Part shown: positions 47,845 through 58,409 of the stretch, one piece after another
How positions within the stretch are numbered: the stretch's first letter is position 1
How the letters are laid out: each line of letters opens with the position of its first letter
Origin: Mesodorylaimus sp. YZB2_4
Lineage: Eukaryota; Nematoda; Enoplea; Dorylaimida; Dorylaimidae
Length of the DNA stretch: 64,000 nucleotides
NCBI GenBank assembly: GCA_030248295.1
Contig: JASANH010000499.1
Location: 310,001-374,000 of the forward strand
Direction of reading: 5' to 3'
The notes under the pieces: generated by a model
What the model was told of the DNA's origin: nothing
Seen by the model: the letters and a program-made list of their open reading frames with translations, nothing else
Databases searched by the model: none
Program-made: the position numbers and the translations under genes

Positions 47845-48300
47845 GATTTATACCGACCGAACGCCTACTCGTGTCTCTGGACGGCTGAGAGCAAAGAAAG
47901 GATAGTCGCTCCAGGAATATGTGAGAAGCGGAGAGCTCGAGTGTGATTACGCAATGTGCGCGGATACAGGTGCATTGGACCAACTGGTACAAGCATTGAA
48001 GGGTGGGGTCATCTGCTAATTAAACCCACCTACTGCACGCTCTAGAGACTGACACCTATAGTAAGCTCGTGAGCTACATCAAAACAGGAAAACTGTAATC
48101 TTTGGGAACGTGAACAAGAGTTCAGAGACTCAAGTTCCAAACAACAGTGTCGCGTGCTTTGCTAGTTTGTCTTCTTTCGTTTGACCCAGTTATTTGTCCC
48201 CTTTTCTACGTGGCACGTGATCGGAAATCGCACCTTGATCAGGTAGTCAGCGGATGCGAAACGGGTGCGAGTTTCTGCTTTGCCTGAATCAGGCAGGAGT
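47845..48300 (-). promoter_or_regulatory. TATA box and upstream module of copy C
   Basis: TATAAAT at 47846-47852, about 150 bases from the ATG. Further upstream: AACCCACCTACTGCACG, ACATCAAAACAGGAAA, CACGTG at 48214-48219 (519 bases from the ATG) and GATCAGGTAGTCAGCGGATGC. Same order as at copies A and B. Confidence 0.65.
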
Positions 48301-48844
48301 CATGCAATGGCGGAGGTCTTTGTGCATTTTTGTTCATGATTTTCTCACGCGCGGACACAGATATTTTCATCGCAACTTCTGCTTCAAATGTAAAGATTCA
48401 AGTCCTGTTAAATGACACCACACACGCACATCAGCCCCGCGTCAACAGGAATATAAATTGTGTAATAAGGCGACGAAATTTTAATCACTTGTAGGCGACA
48501 TTTCCACAACGCAAATGTGTCTGCAGAAATAATCACAACAAGTGAAGTAACAAGTGAACAGCAAACCATGAAACAATGGCTTACTGCAATTACATGACAA
48601 AGAAAACCGGTATCTTTCCTATTAGCAAAGGGTGAAATGGATATTGTATTTTCAATCAATCTGTTGGGAGTTGGTGATGAGCAACATATTTTTATTTTTG
48701 GCCGTGCGTACAATGAGACGTGGAACAATCAAATGAAAGAAGTATTAATGGACGGTACCTCCCTTCTGTCACAACTGCGCATCGAGTATCCAGATGCCGA
48801 AACCTGGGGGTGTTTTTTCACTTGGTGCAAAACTTGCGAGAGCA

Positions 48845-49400
48845 TTTGGGGCCATCCATAAAGGACGTCCACCCAAGGGCTAGTGGGTGGGGGTCAGCGG
48901 AAAGTAGACGGGAGTGGATGGGGGAGGGGGAGGGGGAGACTGGAGGGGGGAGGGAATTCTCCCCCCTTTGGTTGTTCTCTCCCCGTCTAGACCCCAATTG
49001 AACTTATCCCCCCCCCCCCCCCCCCCCCTATGGAAATCCTCCCCCGGGGACGAACTTGCAATAATTTGACCGCACAAGATCATCAGGTGTGGAAAGTGTG
49101 AAGAATAGTGAAGGATATGAGTACTAGCGTTTTCCTTGCAGAGTCAGATGATGAAGACGAATATATCGTGTATATATTGATTGAATTCGGCTATGAGTAG
49201 CATGAATTTTGGAAGAGAAGTTTTGAAATAAACAAAGTTAGCAGTACTTTTTGGGAAGCTAGTTTCTTTCTGGAATCCGTAAAATGTTTGACTTTTATTC
49301 TCCCCCTCTGGAAATCCTCCCACCCTGGTTATTCTCCCCGTCTGGGACCAATTTGAAAAAATTTCTCCCGCGGGGAGAATTTCGAGGAAATGCGGTAAAA
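48845..49400. repeat. G/C-homopolymer dispersed repeat
   Basis: Begins GGGGCCATCCATAAAGGACG, related to 20136; contains GGGGGAGGGGGAG runs near 48925-48950 and an 18-base C run at 49011-49028. Words TCTCCCC and GGGGAGAA are iterated on both sides, giving foldback potential. Confidence 0.55.
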
Positions 49401-49703
49401 GCTTCTAGTGAAAGGACAATCATAAACTAGGAGTTATCGTGGGTGTCCCTTGATCTTCACTGCAATTGAACAAGCTGTTGAGCTTTGCAACAACTTGACT
49501 GGTTCATTCTCACTAGCAGCAGGAAAGCTGCGGTTTATTTCGATCCTGGTTCGATTATGGTCTGGTCCTGGTTCAGCTGCAAAAGCTGGTTTGCTTGAAC
49601 CTGGCAGAGAGCAGGATCGATCCTTTCTCCCACTCGCTATTGTTCACTGGCGACAGGGTTACATTTGTTCCGTCTTTGGGACGCCAGAGACGATGCTGAG
49701 CAG

Positions 49704-49850
49704 TGCCAGCATCGACCGACTGATCCGACCCTCAGCGTGGATCCCAATCTCGACGCGGCTGATGCTTCAAGACATGAGATATAAAAGAGGTGGCGTCTTT
49801 GGCACTCATCATCAACATCATCACCATGTTTTACTGATACCTGAGACACT
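49704..49850 (+). mobile_element. hAT-like MITE, end fragment
   Basis: GCCAGCATCGACCGACTGATCC followed by GACGCGGCTGATG and GGTGGCGTCTTTGGCACTCA aligns with the left end of the element at 61737-62127. The other terminus is absent. Confidence 0.6.
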
Positions 49851-50381
49851 AGGAGTGAACTCGAGAAGGTACAGACAAGAAAAAAAGAAAAATTTACGTG
49901 TTGCAGATGGAAAAGTTTTCAAAAACACATTTCAGCTATCGCAGATTTAAAACGGTCAAAATTACACAAAGCTATATCCGAATCAATGCTATTCTATAGT
50001 TTTATACCAGAATTAATGAAGCTCTGCTTGAATGATTCTGAGAAATGTTTTGGCATAAAAAACTGGTGTACCTGAGAATTACGATCACTACGCCGGCATA
50101 TATCAGAAACGTGAATAAAACGACTGTTTCAAAAATCATGTAAGCCATGATAGAACTTAAAAAACTAAGAAAGCTTAAGCTGTTTGCGCCTGTTACAGAG
50201 AGAAGTCCACTTGGCGTTTGTCAAGGCATCTTCATACGTAATGGTAAAATTATTTCAAAAAAGCCTAACCGATGGTTACAAAAATCGTGCATTCCATGAT
50301 AATAATTGTAAAATTGGCACAGTTTCTGGCGCTTACGCCTATAAAGAGAGAGCTCCATCCCGCGTGATTCAGCGCAACATC

Positions 50382-51180
50382 TTATGTACTCGTAAAATCA
50401 TTCAAAAAAAGCCTAAGCGCATAAAAATTTGCACGCTCTAACTCCTCGATATCACCTTTTAAAATGGGATTCCAAGCTACTGCTCCATATTCTAAAACTG
50501 ATCGAATACACGACGTATATACGGTGCCAAGGACAGAATTAGAAACATGCCTACCCAATCTACGTCTCAGGGCGCCAATCATAATGTCACATTTGCGAAC
50601 AGCATCAGAAACGTGTTCAGTAAATTTCATATCGCTCGAAAAGGTCACACCCAAATACTTTATCTCAGAGTAAAAGTTCAAATCTTGGCCACATTTGAAG
50701 TACGCTGCATGTTGCCGGTACCAAAGCGAATGATAATCGCTTGGGATTTTGAAATATTGAAGCGCAGACCTGCAGAGTTCACCATTTCCGAAATGAAGTC
50801 AATGCACGGTTGTGCCAAGCTTTCGACAGCATTCAAAGAGGGCGCGGGTACGAGTAAACCAGTGTCATCGGCGTACGCCTGGAGCAAACAATTGGGAAAC
50901 AATCGTGATAATTCCTAGAGCAAGGGATCGATGCATGCGAAGGAAATAGTCGGACCAAGCATACTGCCCTGTGGTACCCCTGATGGAATGACAGTAACCT
51001 CAGAGGTACACTCGCCAATGACTACACGTTGGGATCTATTCGATGAATATGAACCAATCCACCGACTTATTTTGCTTGGAATACGGGAGGCTGATAGTCG
51101 ATCCGAAATAAGTTTGTGGGGCAGCTGATCAAAGGCTTTTTGCAAGTCAAAGAATAGCTGGAAACGATCGAACCAATAAT
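50382..51180 (-). mobile_element. non-LTR retrotransposon (LINE) reverse-transcriptase fragment
   Basis: Minus-strand pieces encode LQKAFDQLPHKLI, then VVIGECTSEVTVIPSGVPQGSMLGP, then a QAYADDTGLL catalytic box and a downstream IKYLGVTFSSDM block followed by an RRRLGRH/SVLEYGAVAW region. These are the successive reverse-transcriptase blocks of Jockey/CR1-type LINEs. Frames change near 50905 and 50680, and both ends are missing. Dead fragment. Confidence 0.85.
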
Positions 51181-51194
51181 TTTTTAAAAGTTTG

Positions 51195-51444
51195 CCACAA
51201 AAAGCTTCAGCTAAGATTTGAAGTCAGTCATCCAATTTTGTTGACTTTTATTAGCATCTTAAAGAAACTACAAAAGGGGTTCGACGCCGAGTACGAGCGA
51301 TTTGTTGGAGGTCACGAACCAGCGCGAAAACGTTCAAGGTACGAAGAAGGTGATCAGCGCATTTTTAACAAGGTGATTGCTTGCGATCGTAATAATTTAG
51401 TTGAGTATGTTCGAGGTTTGTCTCATAATTATCGCATGGAGTGA
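51195..51444 (+). mobile_element. MULE-type transposase, carboxy-terminal fragment
   Basis: A continuous frame ends with HPILLTFISILKKLQKG, a basic GHEPARKRSRYEE segment, DQRIFNKVI and EYVRGLSHN. It resembles the carboxy terminus of FLYWCH/MULE transposases (HPN-W-FI-LK-EQ ... RI ... YL--IA-N). The catalytic part is absent. Confidence 0.55.
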
Positions 51445-51754
51445 TATTGTCGTTTTTTAGCGAGTGCTATCTTTTCTCTTGGACAAGTGCACAAACGTTA
51501 AGGTGTGATCACGAGTGACAATGAAAAAGAAGTTTTAATTGCCATGCGTCGAGTTTTCCCTGACTCTTTCTGCGCTTTTTTACTGCCCTAGCGCCAAGAT
51601 GGCTCGGCACTTAGTTTAGCGGCGCCTATTTGACCAGCGCCTAGTTAGTCTAACGTCCAGTTGGCCGTGACCGGACGTCCGATCACCTCCCGCCTGCTTG
51701 CCTGTCAAAATCCGGCATGAAGTAGACGCGACCAGATACAAACTGGGCGAGACC

Positions 51755-52180
51755 TCAATCTTTTGAGGAGAAATAAGATCCCAATAATACTCTAATCGCC
51801 CCCCCCCCAACGAGCAAGTCCAACTGCATATTCTCAGTGCCATTAGGCAATGAGTCAGCCAAAGGCATAGACTTGTACAACGGACTAGCCAGCTGCTGAG
51901 GCCCGACTGCAGACCACTGCAAGCTACCAGTAATCTGAGGAACGAAATTCGCAGACAACGTGACGAACGAATGGTCTAGCAACTAAACGCGAATGTCGAC
52001 CACTGATGATTCAATTTTCATAGCGGAAACAAAACTAAATGTATTCACTGAAATGCGCTCCTTATCCGTAGCCTTCAAGCCCAACTGCTTCGCTAAAGCT
52101 GCCGAAATATACGACCAGCGACTCCCACCATCCAGAAAAAGCCTAACCTTAGACCAAGTCTTAGCAGTTGGCGGTTCGGT
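51755..52180 (-). mobile_element. BEL/Pao retroelement protease fragment
   Basis: Minus-strand frame KVRLFLDGGSRWSYISAALAK then KQLGLKATDK and, after a stop near 51980, TLSANFVPQITG and LPNGTENMQLDLLVG. This order fits the aspartic-protease-like domain of BEL/Pao polyproteins; the catalytic DSG is DGG. Truncated on both sides. Confidence 0.7.
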
Positions 52181-52539
52181 TGGCAGTTGGTGGTTCGTTT
52201 TCACGAACTAAAGAGGAAATTTCAAATGTGCTGGCTCGGTTTTTATGGTTCAGTACATAAAAGCTGGTTCAGCTCGGTTCAGTAAAAATCGACGATCTTG
52301 TGGTTCGGTTCAGTGATTTGGTCGCTGCCAGCGCGCAAGTTATGTCGTTTCGCCACAAACATTGTTTGAAAATCGAAAACCTAACGGAGACTTTGGTTTG
52401 GTGGCTGCGGACGCACGTAAACGCCTGACTAAGCTTCTTTCTGACAAAACCTTCCAGTCTAAGCTTTAAGAAGCTTACAGGGCAGCGGTCAATGACATTC
52501 TGTAGAAACACAAGTCACTGACTGGCCGACTGAGTGAAA

Positions 52540-53150
52540 AGCATCTTTTATGAGCTGATACTTCTTATGAGCACTCCTCATACTACAGTATGCGTAGGCT
52601 CATTTGAGAAGGATCAGCACTTCTGACGAACGAGTCAGTCGCAAATGCCGGTGCTAATTGAGCCAAGTGATAATTGGACAACTGGTATAAGCATTGAAAG
52701 GTGGGGTCACTCGCCAATCGCACACACCCACGGCACGTGCTCTAGAGACCTAGGAAATCATTCAGTGTGTCAGATGTTCAGAATCAGCTCATCAGGACGT
52801 CAAAACAGGAAAAATATAGTCTTTGGGTGTGAGCAAGACACTCAATTTACGACATGCACCGTCGCTTACACAACAAATGTGCCTCCTTATATCGACATAT
52901 TTGGCTCTAATTATTTTTCCCGTTCCGTTTCTTCTCACGTGCTATCGAACTCTACCTTGATGATCAGGCAGTTCATCAGTTAGGCAAGAAACAGGTGCGG
53001 CATCCTGTTATTCTGAGGAAGCCACATCAAGACGATGGCATTCCAACATCAATGGGAGTCGCCATCTCACAGGACTCATTCTAATCGAACTCGAGCTCCA
53101 AATATAATGGTGATACAAATATCGTCTGATCTTCCATTGAAAAATATATC
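52540..53150 (-). repeat. orphan copy of precursor upstream module (D type)
   Basis: Aligns with 54880-55345 in the same orientation: GGTGCTAATTG, CGCACACACCCAC, CAGGACGTCAAAACAGGAAAA, ACGACATGCACCGTCGCT, a TCACGTGCTAT E-box and a CTGATCTTCCAT end. A TATA-like CATAAAAG lies at about 52548-52555. No precursor exons follow below 52540; BEL/Pao debris and GGTTCGG words lie there instead. Confidence 0.7.
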
Positions 53151-54141
53151 GCGCATCTGAAGTGTAAAACTAAGAGAAAATATCAGATGGATGCTAGCCA
53201 CTTATGTGTCTTAATTTTTATACCTGTCCACAAAAAGTCTCATCGACAGAGCATCAAACGTCCCAATCACAAACCTCCTCTTTCTCTCCTGAGCTCTCTT
53301 CACACCTGTGAGATAATTCAATTAAATCTGGGGACAAGCGCAACAACGTCAAGCAAAATTTCAGGCTGTTTGCAATCCACTATAGCTAATGGTAGAAGCT
53401 AAGCGAGCAGCCCTTGTGGACTTCCTGCAGATCATATCCTGCTCTGTTCAAACACAACACACATTCCCTGAAGTTTAGAATGAGTCAAATTTTTCAATGG
53501 CCTTATATTTCATGTTTTCTCCATTTACTGTAGATATGATTTTTCGTTCAACGTTTTCTAAAATATTGAAGGTGGTATATCACTCACTCCGAAAGGGTGC
53601 GCGTATGGAGCGTTTAGGACATTATTTACAATTACGATGCCCTTCTGAAGTCTTTAGACAATGTTCCCTCAAGTTAAAACTTGCGGCTCGAAGTCGTACC
53701 TTGGTGGCAGGTTTGTTGTGTGTAGGTGATGATGCGTAGTGATTACACAAACACAGTCTTGGTATGGAACTGGCTCCGCTTGGTCATCTGTCTGCTTGCT
53801 GAGTGTGGCTAATCGTGAGTGGATTTGTCGATGGGTACCAGAAGACCACAGCAACCATCTAAGCGCCTTTTAAATATAACCAGCAAACGACACTACTTGA
53901 AAGCTGTTGCGCTATTTTTGACCGTACACTGGCAGAACATACGTTTGGTGGTGCACACAACATACCATACTGTGCTGTGGCATCCGTGCTATAACATTGA
54001 ATCGATACGAAAAATCTCATGCTCAAATATAGCTCACAAAGCCACAAAGCCACAAATTCAAACGACTTGTCTTACGGTGTTTGGCTAGCGAATTCTAAAG
54101 TGAACGCTCATGTTTGGGAAGTAACGCCAGCTATTTATCGT

Positions 54142-54576
54142 CTAACGCACATGGACGCATTGAATTGGCGAAAAAAAGCAGTTGATAAAAGTGCTGCTTT
54201 TCCATCGCAAAACGACCTTTTCCGATTTATCGTTTCCATCTGACCTCAAGACAACAAGGTGTCTGTAAGTACGTGATGCGTTCGCCATGCGCCTGCTCCG
54301 ATTTTGCGTCAGTTTTGGTGACAAAGCTGATCTAAAATTACAAGAAAGTCTTGATATTCAGGACAGAGTTGAATCAGTTTACGCCTGGTTTTGTGGGCTT
54401 GCAATGTGGGATGCATTGGAGTCTCTTCGCTAGCCATGTCGCTTATCTGGCTCACACTTCTGAGATGCCGATACTTACTGGTACTCCAGTTCATGAGCCG
54501 GCGCTGCACTGCTCACATAAAAGGCCAATAAGCCAACGACGACTGCCAAGAGCACGACAAAGAAAGATGGGCTCAT
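54142..54576 (-). CDS. AstC: allatostatin-C-like neuropeptide precursor, copy D
   Basis: Exons 54576-54479 and 54331-54142, GTAAGT donor, TTTTAG acceptor, phase-2 intron of 147 bases. The 95-residue precursor has a signal peptide core about 5-19, RR at 46-47 and the ring NCFFSPIQCVHVR, cysteines 84 and 91. It is the inverted-repeat partner of copy E, with substitutions in the signal-peptide region (Phe19 for Leu, Ser23 for Thr, Ala27 for Pro) and two in the pro-region/peptide (Ser45 for Asn, Glu70 for Lys). Intact, with TATA box and upstream module. Confidence 0.75.
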
Positions 54577-54749
54577 TCTAGAATTTCAACAGAATTGTGA
54601 CAAAACTTGATTGATTCGGACTGAATTGAGACGAAGGTGAGCAAGACTTGATCTGGCGATGATTGGTTGAACGAAGATCTTATGCGTGAATGACGGATTT
54701 GGATCTCCGATGTACGGGTAAGAATGCTGATTTCGTAGCGCCATCACTC

Positions 54750-55345
54750 GGTTTTATAGCCGGCGAACTCCAACACATTTCTTCAGACGACTGTAAACAA
54801 AGAGCAGGTATAGCATCCTCGAATATGTGACAAGCGAAAGGCCCCAATGTAATTACTGCGCACCTCCTCGGTACATGCCGGTGCTAATTGGGTGAGGCAA
54901 TATAATTGGGCAACTGGCGTAAGCATTGAAGGGTGGGGTCACCTGCCAATCGCACACACCCACTGCACGTGCTCTCGAGACAGGAAATCATTCTTGCCAG
55001 ATGCTCAGAATAAGCTCGTCAGGACGTCAAAGCAGGAAAACTATCATCTTTGGGTGTGAGCAAGAGTTCTCAGACGTCCAATTTACGACATGCACCGTCG
55101 CTGACACAATAAATATGCCTCCTTCCGTCGACATATTCGGATCCAATTATTCGTCCTATCCCGTTTCCTCTCACGTGCTATGAAACTTACTTTGATCAGG
55201 CCGTTGGGCAAGAAATGGGAGCGGCGTCGTGTTATTCGGAGGAAGTCACGAAGACGTCCAGGGAGTATTGCTTGCTCACGCGGACTCGAAGTAATCGTTG
55301 CTCGTGCACCAAAGATAATGAAGACCAAAATATCATCTGATCTTC
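54750..55345 (-). promoter_or_regulatory. TATA box and upstream module of copy D
   Basis: TATAAAAC at 54751-54758. Further upstream GGTGCTAATTGGG, CGCACACACCCACTGCACGTG, CAGGACGTCAAAGCAGGAAAA and a CACGTG E-box at 55172-55177 (596 bases from the ATG). Nearly identical to the module of copy E in opposite orientation. Confidence 0.65.
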
Positions 55346-56149
55346 CATAGAATGGCACTGGATTCTGTTGCGTATAACAAATAACAGGCATCAAGCAAAT
55401 GCTAAGCAGACTATTGTCCACCAATTTTTACAGCCGTCTAGAAAAAGTCTTCTCGACGAACCAGTATTGTGCAACTCATAGTCTCTCTACAAATTGTTTT
55501 AACAGGCTATGCATGTGTAACAGCGCTACTAAAGCGACGACTTCCGACTTCTACTCACCGTTTACTTATAAGCCATCCGACACGAAATTCAAACATACCA
55601 TGGCTTAGATAGCGACCTTATTTGCATCACGATTCGAAAATAAATGTCGCGGCACATTTAACCAATAACATATAAATTCGGTTTGCCATTTTCTAGTCCA
55701 TGCACTCATTGAAGACATTCCGTGACCAGACAATACGAACGTAAAATACAATGCAAAATCCTAGTAAATCAAATCCTAAACGAAGGTTACCAGACCTGCG
55801 TCATGAAACCTATTCTGCCACCGATTATAAATAGCATGCCCCAAATGCCAGACAAAATTACTCATAACACTTCATAATCGCTGATAAGTAACTGTTGCGA
55901 CTTCGACGCAGATCGTCATCACGTTACATCTGCTCCCTCTCTTGCTTCAACTCATCCGCTAACGTCAGCCACCATTACTCTTTTAGCAAATTTTGTTTAG
56001 CGCGGCTCAAAGGGTTGTAGGGTGCCGCACCAGAGGGTCTAGACTCCTTAGTTGGATAAGAACCTCTGAACTTTTTCAATCGGTCGATGTTCACCAAAAC
56101 CAAACTTGGACTGTTCTTTCTGTCCCATAAACTTTTCATCTCAACTTTT

Positions 56150-56740
56150 ACTTAGGGCAATTTGATCTCCTTTACTCCGAAGGGCCCCTTACACAAATGC
56201 GCCAATTCCGGTGACTTCCCTTTTCCTACTCCTGGGACGTACACCATAACCAGATCACCTTGATGGATCTTGGGTGTGCTTGTCTGCAGTCGCTTTTTGC
56301 GCTTCTTGCGCCAGCAAGATATGTTGTTTTGCAATGTTCCATGTTTCACTCATTAGCTCAGGCATTAAGAGATAAAATTCTTTTTCTTTCCGGTGTCGAT
56401 TAACTGGCGTGTTTAAGGCTTCATCAATGGGCAATCTAGGCTTTCTGCCATACAGTAGCTCAAACCGCGATTTTCCTGCGCTTCCGTGTACCCTACATCT
56501 GTACGCAAAGAGCACAAAGGGTACAGCAATGTCGCAGTCCCTTTGATGCTTGGAAACATACATGCTCAGCATGGAAAACTTCCTGAATGACCTCAGACAA
56601 AAAGTTTGGAGCTCTCTCCGAAAGCAGAGTGTAAGGGCATGAATGCCTGCACACTATTTCTTCCACCAGCAATCTAGCCACTGTAGCGTGCTCAAATCGC
56701 TGGTACAGAAGGCTTCTACCCATTTACTTATAAGCCATCC
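56150..56740 (-). mobile_element. Ty3/gypsy integrase carboxy-terminal fragment
   Basis: Frames on the minus strand cover the end of the integrase core (TLLSERAPNFLSEVIQEV, where the usual SD-GPNF is changed), a following FELLYGRKPRLP block and the basic tail up to a stop near 56155. The two frames overlap and are offset, so it is broken. A roughly 40-base sequence at 56725-56764 repeats 55562-55601, possibly LTR-derived, and marks the edge of the element. Confidence 0.75.
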
Positions 56741-56764
56741 AACACGAAACCCAAACATACTACT

Positions 56765-57658
56765 GTAACCAAACCCAAATAAATGCTTTTACTTAGAGCG
56801 GACGCGGCCAGCATAAAATGGATGCTGGCCACATCCACTTTATTGCGAGGTCAATGAGAGGTCGGCACAGACGTGGCGCCGCATGAAGTGTATGCTCGCT
56901 CAACGTTAAGTTTATGTAAAAATGAGCATTCACTTTATGTCCCCGAACATAAAATTTTATGCCATAGTTTTGACGGCTCCCCTAAGAGGATTCGGATCAT
57001 AAGACGAGCGTGACCAAAAATATTCGGACTTGCAATTATCTGCTTTCGATGCACTGGTAATGCATACAGCATATGCATATTTTCTTAATCTGCACACCAA
57101 GTAGCATCTCTGGTGAAATTATCACTGGAGGTTTGTTTTCCCTTTTTCAAACTATAAGCCCATGTCGGGTGAAAAACTCTGAGTTTTGACTTTCAGGGTC
57201 ATACGAATGATGGGACCTAGGAGAACTTCAAAAAAAAGATCGATAGCTCATCATATTGCTGTAATCGTGATATATCTTAGATCATCCCAGGACCAAGGGT
57301 TGGGGGAGAAATGAGCGATATCGCCCAAGCAACAAGTTTCCATGCGTATCTCCGTGGGCTGGGGTGGGAAATATTCTTGACTTTTGCGTCACCCTACACT
57401 TAAGGGATACTTACTTCTTACTTCTCTGATATTCCTGATTTACAAAAAACAGATGTAATCGACTCGTTTATGAATTGACGCAGTTTGAATAGATTCTGTG
57501 TTGGTCGCAAGGTTCGGGTTGAAATTTTGCGGTGCTCAGCCCAATAATTTTATTGCGCCAGAGGGAATGTTGAAAATGTTTTTTTTCTTAGACATGCACT
57601 CACTACTGATGATGAGTTTGATGAAGCTGGAGGTACTGATCCTGTTTTTGAAGATGCT
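56765..57658. other. no gene recognised
   Basis: Between gypsy debris and a MITE; no supported feature. Confidence 0.35.
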
Positions 57659-57668
57659 TCTGAGCCCT

Positions 57669-58044
57669 CCAGCATCGATCGGGGGATTCACTCTCGATCC
57701 GATCCAGCTGCTGGAACGGCCGGACTGGCAACTGATATTTTTCGCGCTTCATCTGCTGGGAAATAAGAAAATGTGACAAACTATATCGAGAAAATCCCAT
57801 TTTTTCTCTCAAATTAGTATTTAATCCCGCTTTAGGTGCTGCTTATCTCTCTTATGTCCTGAATGGTCTAACAGAGAGTGACAGCGAGGAACCATGGCAG
57901 GTTAGTCACTATCAAACACATTATCCCTACACGTATCTTTTGATCAAAGCGGATCGGCCGACTCGGATCGGGATCGGGCCGATCCAGACCCCAGATCGGA
58001 TCGGGATCGGGATCCAGGTTAAGGGTCGGATCGGTCGATGCTGG
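57669..58044 (-). mobile_element. hAT-like MITE, copy 2
   Basis: Ends CCAGCATCGATCGG and GGTCGATGCTGG are inverted. Internal words GATCCGATCCAGCTGCTGG, TTGGCAACTGA-like and TCTGCTGGGAAAT match the complement of the element at 61737-62127. Flanking octamers TCTGAGCC (57659-57666) and TCTGATCC (58045-58052) match at seven of eight, with two extra bases at the left junction. No transposase. Confidence 0.7.
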
Positions 58045-58149
58045 TCTGATCCATTCGACTTTCTCGAAGAATGTTGTAGCTAGCAAGGTGCCGTCCAGTA
58101 AAAGCGCGATGCTCCCTTTGTCTGACCTTATTGTGATTACAGTCCGTCG

Positions 58150-58300
58150 CCTAACCCACCAGCCTCGTGGCCTGGTGGGTTAGGTGTCTGACTCTCACGC
58201 CAGGTGTGCAGTTACGGGCGAGTGCTCGACTCGCAGGCCGGTAAATCATTTCGTGCGTCCCTCCACCCTCGAGTGCGCATAAGCGTCTGGTGATGTGCAG
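58150..58300 (+). repeat. tRNA-derived SINE, family A, copy 3
   Basis: The best preserved head: GCCTCGTGGCCTGGTGGGTT, then CTCTCACGCCAGG, GAGTGCTCGACTCGC and the tail TAAATCATTTCGTGCG with CACCCTCGAGTGCGCATAAG. Directly before the head, CCTAACCCACCAG (58150-58162) is the perfect inverse of CTGGTGGGTTAGG (58172-58184), a 13-bp foldback. Confidence 0.75.
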
Positions 58301-58374
58301 GCGCGCAGCCAGGGTTGGCTCGTTAGGGTGGGCCAAGAAAGATATTTTACCATCCGCTGGAATCGGTATGTTTG

Positions 58375-58409
58375 GGAGCGCGAAGCGCTCCAGGCGGGCG
58401 TCGCCCGCC
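58375..58409. repeat. pair of adjacent GC-rich hairpins
   Basis: GGAGCGC-gaa-GCGCTCC (58375-58391) and GGCGGGC-gtc-GCCCGCC (58393-58409): two perfect 7-bp stems with three-base loops, one base apart. No associated gene. Confidence 0.8.

Larger units (their letters stand above)
53910..56330 (-). repeat. right arm of 2.4-kb inverted repeat
   Basis: Complement of 42980-45410. Contains AstC-like copy D, its module and the 3' part of a gypsy element. The arm extends beyond the left arm on the retroelement side (to about 56740), because the left copy has lost its integrase core. High identity suggests a recent event or gene conversion between arms. Confidence 0.85.

Noticed and set aside
49450-49950. 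Open frame of 166 codons
   Set aside because: It overlaps a MITE end fragment and GGTTC-type words; no family signal.
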